From positions 1 to 13,802 of the forward strand of contig DIXX01000092.1 of assembly GCA_002428805.1 (NCBI GenBank): DNA of 13,802 nucleotides, read 5' to 3'. Both the position numbers and the translations under genes were made by a program. Numbering within the stretch: position 1 is the stretch's first letter; every line of letters starts with the position of its first letter. The notes beneath the pieces were generated by a model, which saw only the letters and a list, made by a program, of their open reading frames with translations, was not told the DNA's origin and did no database searches. Positions 1-8,477 of this stretch are shown piece after piece. Origin of the DNA: Cetobacterium sp. UBA6069. Its GTDB lineage: Bacteria > Fusobacteriota > Fusobacteriia > Fusobacteriales > Fusobacteriaceae.

Positions 1-174
1 GGTGTTATTGTTTATGAAGGAAAATTAAATACTCTTAAGAGATACAAAGACGACGCTAAAGAAGTTGTTGCTGGTCAAGAGTGTGGTTTAGGAATCGAAA
101 ACTTCAACGATATTAAAGAAGGAGATATCGTAGAGGCATTCGACATTATAGAAGTTAAAAGAACTTTAAAGTAA
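1..174 (+). CDS. infB: Translation initiation factor IF-2, C-terminal end (partial)
   Basis: The window opens in frame inside a gene and reads 57 residues to a TAA stop. The segment matches the end of IF-2: a GVIVYEG start, a basic [11 protein letters not shown] stretch, then [16 protein letters not shown], the conserved signature of the last beta-barrel domain (C2) that binds the formyl-methionyl end of the initiator tRNA. IF-2 is a cytoplasmic GTPase that brings initiator tRNA to the 30S subunit and promotes 50S joining. The GTPase domain lies upstream, outside the window. rbfA begins 16 bases after the stop, and infB-rbfA is a widely conserved pair, which supports both calls. The 5' end is cut by the window edge, not by a mutation. 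Confidence 0.95.
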   Translation, partial: GVIVYEGKLNTLKRYKDDAKEVVAGQECGLGIENFNDIKEGDIVEAFDIIEVKRTLK

Positions 175-190
175 AAGTAGGTGATATATT

Positions 191-547
191 ATGAATAAAA
201 AAAGATTAGCTGCAATTGAGAAAGAAGTTTCTAGAGTTGTCTCTAAAGCTCTTTTCGAAGAGATTAAAAATCCAAAATTAAAAAAAGCTATGGTTTCTGT
301 TACTAGCGTAAGAGTTACTGAAGACTTGAAATTTGCAGATTTATTCTTCAGTATTATGCCAATTGCTGGAGCTACAGTTAATAGAAAAGAAGTTTTAGAA
401 GGATTAAATGAAATAAAAGGTTTTCTTAGAAAAAGAGTATCTGAAGAACTAGCCTTAAGATATACTCCTGACATGAGAATTAAACTGGACGATACTATAG
501 AACATGCTATTAAAATCTCCCAGTTACTTGATAGTTTAAAAGGGTAA
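191..547 (+). CDS. rbfA: Ribosome-binding factor A (30S maturation factor)
   Basis: This 118-residue protein has the usual length for RbfA, a small KH-type RNA-binding protein that binds the immature 30S subunit and helps 16S rRNA 5'-end maturation, notably in the cold. Visible family marks are the basic N-terminal helix (MNKKRLAAIEKEVSRVV), the central VSVTSVRVTEDLKFADLFFS strand region and the C-terminal TPDMRIKLDDTIEHAIKI signature with the following helix SQLLDSL. The start ATG is preceded by GGTG about 7 bases upstream. The gene sits between infB (16 bases upstream) and recJ (3 bases downstream), so it is probably translated from the infB message. I see no promoter of its own. Confidence 0.95.
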   Translation: MNKKRLAAIEKEVSRVVSKALFEEIKNPKLKKAMVSVTSVRVTEDLKFADLFFSIMPIAGATVNRKEVLEGLNEIKGFLRKRVSEELALRYTPDMRIKLDDTIEHAIKISQLLDSLKG

Positions 548-550
548 TTT

Positions 551-2251
551 ATGCACTGGGAATATAAGACAGTATCTGAAAATCTTATTGAAACTAAGGC
601 TAGTCAATGGAATGTTTCTAAATTTTTAGCTACTTTATTAATTAAAAAGGGCTTTTTAGAAAAAGATGAGGTAGAAAATTTTCTTAATCCATCTATTAAT
701 AAATTTAGAAATCCTTTTGATTTTGAAATGATGGATAGCGTTGTAGAAAAAATAGTTTCTGCTAAAAATAAAAATGAAAAAATTTTTATTTATGGAGACT
801 ATGATGTTGATGGAATCACTGCAGCTATCTTCCTTGTATTAGCTTTTAGAGAGATTGGAATTGATATTGATTACTATATTCCTAATAGAATGGATGAAGG
901 ATATGGTTTAGATAAAAAAACTATCGATTTCATTCAGAAAAATTCTGGAAAACTAGTGATTACTGTAGATACAGGTGTCAACTCCTATGAAGATGTTGAA
1001 TATGCTCGTAGTCTTGGCATCGAGGTTATTGTTACTGACCATCACAAAAGTGTAAAGAATGATGAAGAGGATAACATCCTCTTCATCAATCCTAAGCTGA
1101 GTGACAACTATAAATTTAAATTTTTAGCTGGTGCAGGTGTAGCCTTAAAAGTTGCTCAGGGAGTATATGCTCATCTAAATGAAGATTTCTCTAAACTTTA
1201 TCAGTTCATGGATGTTATTATGATTGGAACTGTTGCCGATGTTGTTCCTATGTTTGACGAAAACAGAATTATTATAAGTAAAGGATTAGAAACACTAAAA
1301 AATACTAAAATCAAAGGTCTGGTTTATCTTATGAAGTATCTAAAACTTTATAATAAAGATATCAGTACTACAGATATTAGTTATTTCGTTTCTCCCCTTA
1401 TTAATTCTTTAGGAAGACTTGGGAATTCAAAACTAGGTGCTGATTTCTTTATGAAAACAGATGATTTTGAAATTTATAACATCATTGAAGAGATGAAAAA
1501 AGCGAATAAGCAAAGAAGAGAACTAGAAAGAATGATATTTGATGAAGCAAACAAAATGATTGCACAAAAAATAGATGAGGATAAACTTAAATATATTTTT
1601 GTTGCATCTGAAAGATGGCACCCTGGAGTTATTGGAGTTGTTGCATCTAGATTAAGTGTAAAATATAATCTACCTGTTGCGATGATTTCATTAAAAGATG
1701 GTCTTGCAAAAGCTTCGTGTAGAAGTATTCCTGGTGTAAATATTTTCAATATCTTAAAACTTATTGAAAGTAAACTAATACGTTTTGGCGGACATGACTT
1801 AGCTGCTGGCTTTATTGCCAATGAAGCTGATCTTCCTGAGATCGAATTACTTTTCCAAAGAGAGATTCAAGTTCATGAACACAATATTAATCAACCTAAA
1901 TTTTTAGAGATTGATTTAGAGTTACCTATTGATAAAATCAATAAAAATAGAATTAATGATATAAAAAAATTAGGTCCTTTTGGCCTTGAAAATAAGCATC
2001 CCTATTTTATAGATAGAGGAGTTCAAATTATAGATACAAAATTTTTTGGCATTGAAAATAGGCACTTTAATGGTTTCCTATTAAAAAATGGCAAAACTTA
2101 TCCTCTTGTAGCTTTTGATTTAAGTTCTAAGCTACATCACTGCAATAAAGATACACTTTATGATGTGGTATATTATCCTGAAAAGATAATCAATCGAGGA
2201 GAAGAATATTATCAATTTCGTTTAAAAGATCTTAAATCTCATAAGATTTAG
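551..2251 (+). CDS. recJ: Single-stranded-DNA-specific 5'-3' exonuclease RecJ
   Basis: RecJ degrades single-stranded DNA from the 5' end in recombinational repair (RecF pathway), mismatch repair and replication restart. The 566 residues are close to the E. coli length (577) and lack the long C-terminal extension of some Firmicute RecJ proteins. The DHH phosphoesterase core is complete: DYDVDG at residues 83-88, D140 in VDTGVNS, the DHH triad at 163-165, and D230 in GTVADVVP. The DHHA1 domain carries RFGGHDLAAGF at about 411-421, followed by the C-terminal OB-fold region. Where many RecJ proteins have NAxGR, this one reads INSLGRLGNS. The ATG starts 3 bases after the rbfA stop, with a modest GGG ribosome site just inside the rbfA end, which suggests translational coupling. 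Confidence 0.95.
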   Translation: MHWEYKTVSENLIETKASQWNVSKFLATLLIKKGFLEKDEVENFLNPSINKFRNPFDFEMMDSVVEKIVSAKNKNEKIFIYGDYDVDGITAAIFLVLAFREIGIDIDYYIPNRMDEGYGLDKKTIDFIQKNSGKLVITVDTGVNSYEDVEYARSLGIEVIVTDHHKSVKNDEEDNILFINPKLSDNYKFKFLAGAGVALKVAQGVYAHLNEDFSKLYQFMDVIMIGTVADVVPMFDENRIIISKGLETLKNTKIKGLVYLMKYLKLYNKDISTTDISYFVSPLINSLGRLGNSKLGADFFMKTDDFEIYNIIEEMKKANKQRRELERMIFDEANKMIAQKIDEDKLKYIFVASERWHPGVIGVVASRLSVKYNLPVAMISLKDGLAKASCRSIPGVNIFNILKLIESKLIRFGGHDLAAGFIANEADLPEIELLFQREIQVHEHNINQPKFLEIDLELPIDKINKNRINDIKKLGPFGLENKHPYFIDRGVQIIDTKFFGIENRHFNGFLLKNGKTYPLVAFDLSSKLHHCNKDTLYDVVYYPEKIINRGEEYYQFRLKDLKSHKI

Positions 2252-2273
2252 GATATTAATACATAATACTTTA

Positions 2274-2279
2274 AGGAGG
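2274..2279 (+). promoter_or_regulatory. Ribosome-binding site of tig
   Basis: A perfect AGGAGG lies just before two consecutive ATG codons at 2282 and 2285. Spacing is 2 bases to the first ATG and 5 bases to the second. The second is within the usual range, so it is preferred as the tig start. Confidence 0.75.
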
Positions 2280-2284
2280 AAATG

Positions 2285-3571
2285 ATGAAACACGAATTAA
2301 AAAAAATCGAACACTCAGCAGTTGAGATTAAAGTTACTTTAACAGCTGAAGAGTTATCACCAATTAAATCAGAGGTTGTTAAGACTTTAGCTACTAAAGT
2401 TGAGGTTCCTGGATTTAGAAAAGGACATGCACCATTAAACAAAGTTGAAGCAGCTTTTGCTGATGCTATAAAAGAAGAGGTTGTAGAATCTGTTCTTAAG
2501 GCTAACTTCGAAAATATCGTTTCTGAAGAGAAAATTGCTCCAGTAAGTTTCATTTATGATCTTGTTACTGAAATGAAAGATACTCTTGAAATGACTTTCA
2601 AAGTTGATATCTACCCTGAAGTTACTTTAGGAGAGTACAAAGGTTTAGAGGTTGAAAAAGAAACTTTCGAAATGAATGAAGAGCTTTTAAATAAAGAGAT
2701 TGAAAATATGTTAAATGCTAAAGCTAAATTAGAAGACGCTGCTGAAGGGCACAAAGCTGAGATGGGAAATACTGTTGACCTTGCTTTTGAAGGATTTGTT
2801 GACGGTGTTGCTTTCGAAGGTGGAAAAGCTGATTCTCACCAATTAAAATTAGGATCTAAAATGTTCATCGATACATTCGAAGAGCAATTAGTTGGATACA
2901 CTGTAGGACAAGAAGGAGAAATTAATGTAACTTTCCCTACTGAATACCATGCTGAAGCTTTAGCTGGAAAACCTGCTGTATTCAAAGTAAAAATCAACTC
3001 AATCAAAACTTTAGCTAAGCCTGAATTAACTGAAGAGTTTGCTACAGAAGCTGGATTCGAGTCTGTTGAAGATTTAAAAGCTAAGAAAACTGCTGAAATC
3101 ACAACAAGAGAAGAAGCTAGAGTTAAAAACAACTTCGTTGGAAAATTAATCCAAAAATTAGTTGCTGATTCTAAAATCGAAGTTCCAAAATCTATGGTTG
3201 TTAGAGAAGTAGAAAATAGAATGGCTGAAATGAACCAACAATTAGCTATGCAAGGAATGGATATCGATCAATACTTAAAAATGACTGGTATGACTAAAGA
3301 GCAAGCTTTCAATCAAATCGCTCCAATGGCTCATAACAAAGTTCAAGTAGATATGATTTTAGAAGCTATCGCTAAAGCTGAAAACTTAGAAGTAACTGCT
3401 GAAGAGTTAACTGCTAAAATAGAAGAGATTGCTAAAATGTACGGAATGACTAAAGAGCAATTAGAAGCTGAATTAACTAAGAACTCTAACTTAGAAGAGT
3501 TTAACCATAGCTTAAAAACTGAGAGCTTAGCTCAAAAAGCTGTTGAAGTTATCGTTAACAACGCAAAGTAA
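2285..3571 (+). CDS. tig: Trigger factor (ribosome-associated chaperone / peptidyl-prolyl isomerase)
   Basis: Trigger factor docks at the ribosome exit tunnel and shields nascent chains. The 428-residue protein has the family's usual length and three-domain order. The N-terminal ribosome-binding domain holds the signature GFRKGHAP at about residues 43-50. An FKBP-type PPIase domain spans about 158-245 (GNTVDLAFEGFVDG through FKVKINSIK). The rest is a helical C-terminal chaperone domain with the repeated pattern MTKEQ. Two ATGs are in tandem; I chose the second because its spacing from AGGAGG is better, and the alternative at 2282 adds one Met. Phe, Asn and Ile codons often end in C here, more than in recJ, as expected for an abundant protein. 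A strong terminator follows. Placement directly before clpP-clpX-lon matches a common bacterial proteostasis cluster. Confidence 0.95.
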   Translation: MKHELKKIEHSAVEIKVTLTAEELSPIKSEVVKTLATKVEVPGFRKGHAPLNKVEAAFADAIKEEVVESVLKANFENIVSEEKIAPVSFIYDLVTEMKDTLEMTFKVDIYPEVTLGEYKGLEVEKETFEMNEELLNKEIENMLNAKAKLEDAAEGHKAEMGNTVDLAFEGFVDGVAFEGGKADSHQLKLGSKMFIDTFEEQLVGYTVGQEGEINVTFPTEYHAEALAGKPAVFKVKINSIKTLAKPELTEEFATEAGFESVEDLKAKKTAEITTREEARVKNNFVGKLIQKLVADSKIEVPKSMVVREVENRMAEMNQQLAMQGMDIDQYLKMTGMTKEQAFNQIAPMAHNKVQVDMILEAIAKAENLEVTAEELTAKIEEIAKMYGMTKEQLEAELTKNSNLEEFNHSLKTESLAQKAVEVIVNNAK

Positions 3572-3580
3572 TAAAAACCT

Positions 3581-3620
3581 GTATTGAGTAGAGATAACCC
3601 TCTACTCAATACTATTTTTA
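3581..3620 (+). terminator. Rho-independent terminator after tig
   Basis: A perfect 13-base-pair stem (3581-3593 with 3600-3612, left arm GTATTGAGTAGAG) encloses a 6-base loop and is followed by TATTTTTA. It begins 9 bases after the tig stop codon and should end the infB-rbfA-recJ-tig transcript, at least partly separating it from clpP. The uridine tract is interrupted by an A, so some read-through is possible. Confidence 0.85.
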
Positions 3621-3630
3621 AAAAATTAGT

Positions 3631-3661
3631 GTTAAATACCTAAGTTTTTTAAGTATTTAAC
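3631..3661. repeat. Near-perfect inverted repeat upstream of clpP
   Basis: Arms GTTAAATAC (3631-3639) and GTATTTAAC (3653-3661) are exact inverted copies. Inside them, pairing continues after one C/A mismatch (3640 with 3652) through 3641-3644 and 3648-3651, leaving a 3-base loop. It lies 39 bases before the clpP ATG and is distinct from the tig terminator. It could be an operator for clpP-clpX-lon, an mRNA leader hairpin or a second weak terminator. The sequence does not match the CIRCE element or the direct-repeat CtsR operator. Its function is unknown; the symmetry is directly visible, although AT-rich DNA forms such repeats easily. Confidence 0.6.
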
Positions 3662-3700
3662 TTTAAATTTTTAAAGTAAGTTTTTAAAGGAGGGATAAAA

Positions 3701-4276
3701 ATGTATAGTCCAACAGTTATTGAAAATACAGGAAAAGGTGAAAGAGCCTATGACGTCTTCTCTAGACTTCTTAAGGATAGAATCATATTCTTAGGCAGTG
3801 AAATTGATGATCAAATAGCTAACGCAATTGTTGCTCAACTCCTGTTTTTAGAAGCTGAAGATCCTAATAAAGATATAATTATGTATATAAATAGTCCTGG
3901 GGGAGTTATAACTTCTGGTATGGCAATCTATGATACTATGAATTACATCAAACCTGATGTACAAACAGTTTGTATTGGACAAGCTGCTAGTATGGGGGCT
4001 CTATTACTTTCAGCTGGAGCTAAAGGAAAAAGATATTCTCTTGAAAACTCTAGAATTATGATTCACCAACCTCTTGGTGGGGCTAGAGGACAAGCTACTG
4101 ATATCGAAATCCAAGCTAAAGAAATTTTAAGAATGAAGGATTTAACTTCTAAAATTTTAAGTAAAAACACAAACAAATCAGTTGAAGATATTATTTCAGC
4201 AACTGAAAGAGATAACTTTATGAGTGCTGAAGAAGCTAAGGAATTTGGTTTAATCGACCACGTATTCATTAGATAA
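3701..4276 (+). CDS. clpP: ATP-dependent Clp protease proteolytic subunit ClpP
   Basis: ClpP forms the two-ring, 14-subunit serine protease chamber that degrades proteins fed in by ClpX or another Clp ATPase in the cytoplasm. The 191-residue protein is of normal length. The catalytic triad is visible: Ser97 in [11 protein letters not shown], His122 in [12 protein letters not shown], and Asp171 in [11 protein letters not shown]. The oxyanion-region motif YINSPGGV is at 62-69. There is at most a very short N-terminal propeptide before the mature-type segment [20 protein letters not shown]. The ribosome site AAAGGAGGG at 3686-3694, 6 bases before the ATG, is strong. clpX follows after 11 bases, so protease and unfoldase are made together. 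No frameshift or missing residue is seen. Confidence 0.97.
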   Translation: MYSPTVIENTGKGERAYDVFSRLLKDRIIFLGSEIDDQIANAIVAQLLFLEAEDPNKDIIMYINSPGGVITSGMAIYDTMNYIKPDVQTVCIGQAASMGALLLSAGAKGKRYSLENSRIMIHQPLGGARGQATDIEIQAKEILRMKDLTSKILSKNTNKSVEDIISATERDNFMSAEEAKEFGLIDHVFIR

Positions 4277-4287
4277 GGAGGAAAATC

Positions 4288-5538
4288 ATGAACAAAAAAG
4301 AACATTGCTCTTTCTGTGGAAGAGGTCAAGATGAAGTTTCAAAACTTTTCTCTGGTATTGATGGATCTTTTATTTGTGATGAGTGTATTGAAACTTGTTT
4401 TGATATGCTTGGTTACGAAAATGACATCTACTACGGAGAAAAACATGAAAATAACGAAACTTCTAAGCACTCTTTAACAGGAATACAACTACCTACACCT
4501 AAAGAGATTAAATCTAGGCTTGATGAATATGTTATCGGTCAAGATGAAAGTAAAAAGGTTTTAGCTGTTTCTGTTTATAATCATTATAAAAGAATCATGC
4601 ATAAAGACCTAGGAAGTAAAGATGTAGAATTACAAAAATCTAATGTACTTCTTATTGGACCTACTGGTTCTGGAAAAACTCTTTTAGCTCAAACTCTAGC
4701 TAGAACATTACATGTTCCTTTTGCTATCGCTGATGCGACAACTCTTACTGAAGCAGGTTATGTAGGAGATGACGTTGAAAACGTTCTTGTTAGATTACTA
4801 CAAGCTGCTGACTACGATGTTGCTGCTGCTGAAAGAGGAATTATCTATATAGACGAGATTGATAAAATCGCAAGAAAATCTGAAAACGTTTCTATAACTA
4901 GAGATGTTTCTGGTGAAGGAGTTCAACAAGCTCTTCTAAAAATTATTGAAGGGACAAAGTCTCAAGTTCCACCACAAGGTGGAAGAAAACATCCTAATCA
5001 AGAGCTGATAGAAATAGATACAACAAATATTTTATTTATAGTTGGTGGAGCTTTTGAGGGAATGGAAAAAATTATCAAAACAAGAACAAATAAAAAAGTT
5101 CTTGGATTTGGAGCTTCTCAAGAAGCTTTAGAAACTGAAAAAGAGATTGAACTTTTAGGAAAAGTTCTTCCAGAGGATCTAGTTAAGCAAGGAATAATCC
5201 CTGAATTAGTTGGTAGACTTCCTGTTATAACTACACTGTCACCTCTTGATGAAGCTGCTCTTATAAAGATTTTATCAGAACCTAAAAACTCAATTGTAAA
5301 ACAGTATCAAAAATTCTTTGAGATGGAAAATGTTGATCTTGATTTTGAAGAAGATTCTCTTAAGAAAATTGCTGCTCTTGCTTTAGATAGAAAAATAGGT
5401 GCAAGAGGACTTAGATCTATTATCGAAAACATTATGACTGAGCTTATGTTTGAGATTCCTTCAGATAAATCTATCAAAAAGGTTACAATTACCGCTGATT
5501 CAATTCAAGATTCTACAAAAGTTAAAATTGAACACTAA
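4288..5538 (+). CDS. clpX: ATP-dependent Clp protease ATP-binding subunit ClpX
   Basis: ClpX is the AAA+ hexamer that unfolds tagged substrates and threads them into ClpP. The 416-residue protein has the full layout. An N-terminal zinc-binding domain has Cys7, Cys10, Cys30 and Cys33. The Walker A motif GPTGSGKT is at 124-131, the pore loop GYVG at 157-160, and Walker B IIYIDEID at 185-192. The RKH loop is at 233-235, and the ClpP-docking tripeptide is LGF at 272-274 (IGF in E. coli). The arginine-finger region PELVGRLP holds R310, and sensor 2 GARGLR is at 371-376. The ribosome site AAGGAGG overlaps the clpP stop codon, so the two genes are probably translationally coupled. The zinc domain separates ClpX from HslU-type ATPases, so identification is secure. 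Confidence 0.97.
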   Translation: MNKKEHCSFCGRGQDEVSKLFSGIDGSFICDECIETCFDMLGYENDIYYGEKHENNETSKHSLTGIQLPTPKEIKSRLDEYVIGQDESKKVLAVSVYNHYKRIMHKDLGSKDVELQKSNVLLIGPTGSGKTLLAQTLARTLHVPFAIADATTLTEAGYVGDDVENVLVRLLQAADYDVAAAERGIIYIDEIDKIARKSENVSITRDVSGEGVQQALLKIIEGTKSQVPPQGGRKHPNQELIEIDTTNILFIVGGAFEGMEKIIKTRTNKKVLGFGASQEALETEKEIELLGKVLPEDLVKQGIIPELVGRLPVITTLSPLDEAALIKILSEPKNSIVKQYQKFFEMENVDLDFEEDSLKKIAALALDRKIGARGLRSIIENIMTELMFEIPSDKSIKKVTITADSIQDSTKVKIEH

Positions 5539-5551
5539 GGAGTGATTACTA

Positions 5552-7855
5552 ATGAGTAGATTACCTTTTTTACCTACTAGGGAAATGGTTCTTTTCCCAG
5601 GAACAGCCTCTCCTCTTTATGTTGGAAGAGAAAGAAGCTTATTAACGATGAATTTTGCAATGAAAACAAAAAATAAATTAGTACTAAGCTTGCAAAAAGA
5701 CTCTTTAGAAGAAAATCCTGTTCTTCCTGAAGGAGTTCATAAAATCGGAGTTTTAGCTAATATCGTGCAATCTATACCTTTACCAAATAAAAGCATAAAA
5801 GTTCTTATTGATGTGGATAAAAGAGTTCTTATAGAAAATATTGTTGAAGAAGATGGGATTCTTTTTGCTGACTATAGTGTTATATCAGCAACTGAAGAGT
5901 CATCACCTGAATTAACAGCTCTTAAAAGAAAAGTTATTAGCTTATTTGAAGAGTATTCAACTCTTACAAATCAAGTTAGTGCTGAACTTATGGTTCAATT
6001 AAAAGGACTTAGAAAAGCTGGAAAAATCTTTGACTCTATCGCATTTAATCTTGAAGTAGAAGAATCTTCAAAAATTGAACTTTTAGAACTTCTAGATGTA
6101 AAAGATAGAGGATATAAATTAGTTGAAATACTAAACAATGAAATTGAAATTGCTTCTATCGAGCAAAAAGTAGATCAAAAAGTTAAAGAGAAGATAAATG
6201 AAAGTCAAAAAAGCTACTTTATAAGAGAAAAAATAAATACTCTTAGAGAAGAACTTGGTAAAACTGGTGGAGATGAAGAAACTGATGAACTTTATGATAA
6301 AGTTAGAAATTCAACTCTTCCTAAAGAAGCAAAAGATAAATTAGAAATTGAATTAAAAAAACTTGGTAAGATGGCTCCTTACTCTGCTGAAGCTACTGTA
6401 TCTAGAGCGTATATCGAATCTGTTTTAGAGCTTCCTTGGGGAGTTATAACTCCAGAAACTTTAGATTTAAAAATCGCTCACGATGTTTTAGAAAAAGATC
6501 ATTACGGGCTTAAAGATGTAAAAAATAGAATTCTTGACTATCTAGCTGTTAAAAAATTAAATCCAGATATGAAAGGAACTATTCTTTGTCTTGCAGGACC
6601 TCCTGGTGTTGGAAAAACATCTTTAGCTAAATCTGTTGCTGATGCCTTAGGTAGAAACTTTATTAGAATCTCTTTAGGTGGAGTTAGAGATGAAGCTGAA
6701 ATTAGAGGTCATAGAAGAACTTATATTGGTTCTATGCCTGGAAAAATAATTAAAGCTATCAAAAATGCTGAAAGTGTTAACCCTGTTATCCTTCTTGATG
6801 AGATAGATAAAATGTCAAATGACTTCAAGGGAGATCCTGCTTCTGCTATGCTAGAAGTTCTAGATCCTGAGCAAAACAAACACTTTGAAGATCACTACCT
6901 AGATATGCCATTTGACTTATCTAAAGTGTTCTTCATCGCTACTGCTAACGATTTAAGAAGTATTCCAGGACCTTTAAGAGATAGAATGGAGATAATAACT
7001 CTTTCTTCTTATACTGAGTTTGAAAAACTTCATATAGCAAATAGCTACCTTATTAAACAAGCTCAAACTGAAAATGGTTTATCTAACATAAAGATAAATA
7101 TTAGTGATAAAGCTGTTTTAAAAATTATAGATGAATATACTAGAGAAGCTGGAGTTAGAAATCTTAAGAGAGAAATTTCTGGACTATTTAGAAAAATTGC
7201 TAGAAATGTTATTGATGAAGATGCTAAATCAGCTAGTATTACTGTTAAAAATTTAGAATCGTATTTAGGTCATCCTAAATTTAGACCTGAAAAGATGAAA
7301 AAAGCTGTATCAAAAGTTGGAGTAGTTAATGGTCTTGCTTGGACAGCTGTTGGTGGAATGACTCTTGAGGTTCAAGGTGTACAAATTCCAGGAAAAGGAA
7401 GTCTTTCTTTAACTGGAACTCTTGGAAATGTTATGAAAGAATCTGCTATGGTTGCTTTCACATATCTAAAAGCTAACTTTGAAAAATTCAATGTTGAACC
7501 AACTGTTTTAGATAAAAAAGATATACACCTTCACTTCCCAGAGGGAGCAACGCCTAAAGATGGACCATCTGCTGGTATTGCTATCACAACAACTATTTTA
7601 TCAGTACTAACTGGTAGAAAAGTTAAGCAAACTTTTGCTATGACTGGTGAAATCACTATTACTGGTGAGGTTTTACCTGTTGGTGGAATTAAAGAGAAGG
7701 TTATCGGAGCTCATAGAGCTGGAGTTAAAAATATAATTTTACCTGAAGATAATAAGGTAGATGTAGAAGAGATTCCAGAGGAAGTAATGAAAGATATTAA
7801 AATCTACTTTGCTTCAACTTATGATGATGTTGAAAAACTTGCTCTTGAAAAATAA
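5552..7855 (+). CDS. lon: ATP-dependent protease Lon (LonA type)
   Basis: Lon is a homohexameric cytoplasmic protease with ATPase and peptidase in one chain; it removes misfolded proteins and specific regulators. The 767-residue protein shows the LonA order. A LON N-terminal substrate-binding domain (about 1-195, starting LPFLPTREMVLFPG) is followed by a helical coiled segment (about 200-300). The AAA+ module has Walker A GPPGVGKT at 349-356 and Walker B PVILLDEID at 411-419. The C-terminal protease domain carries the Ser-Lys dyad, Ser673 in KDGPSAGIAI and Lys716 in GGIKEKVIGAHRAG, with the 43-residue spacing found in E. coli Lon. There are no membrane segments, which excludes LonB. The ribosome site AAGGAG overlaps the clpX stop, 9 bases before the ATG. 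The next gene, engB, also follows lonA in Bacillus. Confidence 0.97.
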   Translation: MSRLPFLPTREMVLFPGTASPLYVGRERSLLTMNFAMKTKNKLVLSLQKDSLEENPVLPEGVHKIGVLANIVQSIPLPNKSIKVLIDVDKRVLIENIVEEDGILFADYSVISATEESSPELTALKRKVISLFEEYSTLTNQVSAELMVQLKGLRKAGKIFDSIAFNLEVEESSKIELLELLDVKDRGYKLVEILNNEIEIASIEQKVDQKVKEKINESQKSYFIREKINTLREELGKTGGDEETDELYDKVRNSTLPKEAKDKLEIELKKLGKMAPYSAEATVSRAYIESVLELPWGVITPETLDLKIAHDVLEKDHYGLKDVKNRILDYLAVKKLNPDMKGTILCLAGPPGVGKTSLAKSVADALGRNFIRISLGGVRDEAEIRGHRRTYIGSMPGKIIKAIKNAESVNPVILLDEIDKMSNDFKGDPASAMLEVLDPEQNKHFEDHYLDMPFDLSKVFFIATANDLRSIPGPLRDRMEIITLSSYTEFEKLHIANSYLIKQAQTENGLSNIKINISDKAVLKIIDEYTREAGVRNLKREISGLFRKIARNVIDEDAKSASITVKNLESYLGHPKFRPEKMKKAVSKVGVVNGLAWTAVGGMTLEVQGVQIPGKGSLSLTGTLGNVMKESAMVAFTYLKANFEKFNVEPTVLDKKDIHLHFPEGATPKDGPSAGIAITTTILSVLTGRKVKQTFAMTGEITITGEVLPVGGIKEKVIGAHRAGVKNIILPEDNKVDVEEIPEEVMKDIKIYFASTYDDVEKLALEK

Positions 7856-7872
7856 TAGAAAGAGGTAATAAG

Positions 7873-8466
7873 ATGATTATAAAACAAGCAGATTTCGTAA
7901 AATCAGCTGTATTTGAAAGAGATTATCCTGAAGAGTTAAGCAATATAGAGTTTGCCTTTGTTGGGAGATCAAATGTTGGAAAATCATCTCTTATAAACAG
8001 TATCACAGGAAGAAATAAACTAGCTATAACTAGTAAAACTCCAGGTAGAACACAGTTAATTAACTATTTCCTAATCAACAAAGAATTTTTCTTTGTTGAT
8101 TTACCTGGATATGGATTCGCTAAGGTTCCTAAAGAGATGAAAAAAGAATGGGGATTAACAATGGAGAGATACCTTGCTAGCCCTAGAAAAAAACTTGTAT
8201 TTGTTCTTTTAGATATAAGAAGAATTCCAAGTGGTGAAGATTTAGATATGTTAAGATGGTTAGACCACTATGGAACTCCATTTAAAATTATCTTCACTAA
8301 GATGGATAAAGTTTCAAACAATGAGAAATTTAAAGCTTTAAAAGATATTAGAACAAAGGTTGACTTCCATAACGATGATGTTTTCTTCCACTCATCACAC
8401 AATAATAATGGAAAAGAACAAGTTTTAGAATATATTGAAAACTGTTTAAAGGGAGAAATTGAATAG
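7873..8466 (+). CDS. engB: Ribosome biogenesis GTP-binding protein EngB/YsxC (YihA)
   Basis: This TRAFAC-class GTPase is required for a late step of 50S subunit assembly and is essential in many bacteria. The 197 residues are typical. All nucleotide-binding motifs are present: G1 GRSNVGKS at 31-38, G2 threonine T60 within TPGRTQ, G3 DLPGYG at 76-81, G4 TKMD at 142-145, and a G5-like SSH at 174-176. FAFVGRSNVGKSSLIN followed by TPGRTQLINYF is characteristic of EngB and separates it from Era and Der. Start is an ATG preceded by AGAGGT; the gene begins 17 bases after the lon stop. In Bacillus the homologue ysxC directly follows lonA, so the neighbourhood agrees with the motif evidence. Confidence 0.96.
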   Translation: MIIKQADFVKSAVFERDYPEELSNIEFAFVGRSNVGKSSLINSITGRNKLAITSKTPGRTQLINYFLINKEFFFVDLPGYGFAKVPKEMKKEWGLTMERYLASPRKKLVFVLLDIRRIPSGEDLDMLRWLDHYGTPFKIIFTKMDKVSNNEKFKALKDIRTKVDFHNDDVFFHSSHNNNGKEQVLEYIENCLKGEIE

Positions 8467-8477
8467 GAGGATTTTAA

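Noticed and set aside
166-474. Open frame on the - strand opposite rbfA (102 residues)
   Set aside because: It lies fully opposite rbfA, which has clear homology and a ribosome site; the antisense product shows no recognisable motif and arises from reversed rbfA codons.
1474-1821. Open frame on the - strand inside recJ
   Set aside because: It is antisense to the conserved DHHA1 part of recJ and has low-complexity Ser/Leu/Ile composition typical of shadow frames.
2254-2267. Possible -10 element (TATTAA or CATAAT) just before tig
   Set aside because: A start of transcription from it would fall at or almost on the AGGAGG of tig, and no good -35 lies at the right distance; recJ read-through explains tig expression better.
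2248-3132. Two - strand open frames opposite tig
   Set aside because: Both are antisense to the well-supported trigger factor gene and have no recognisable domain.
3649-3677. Promoter for clpP from TTAAGT and TAAAGT with 17-base spacing
   Set aside because: Only about half of the consensus positions match in this very AT-rich gap, so it is not distinguishable from background.
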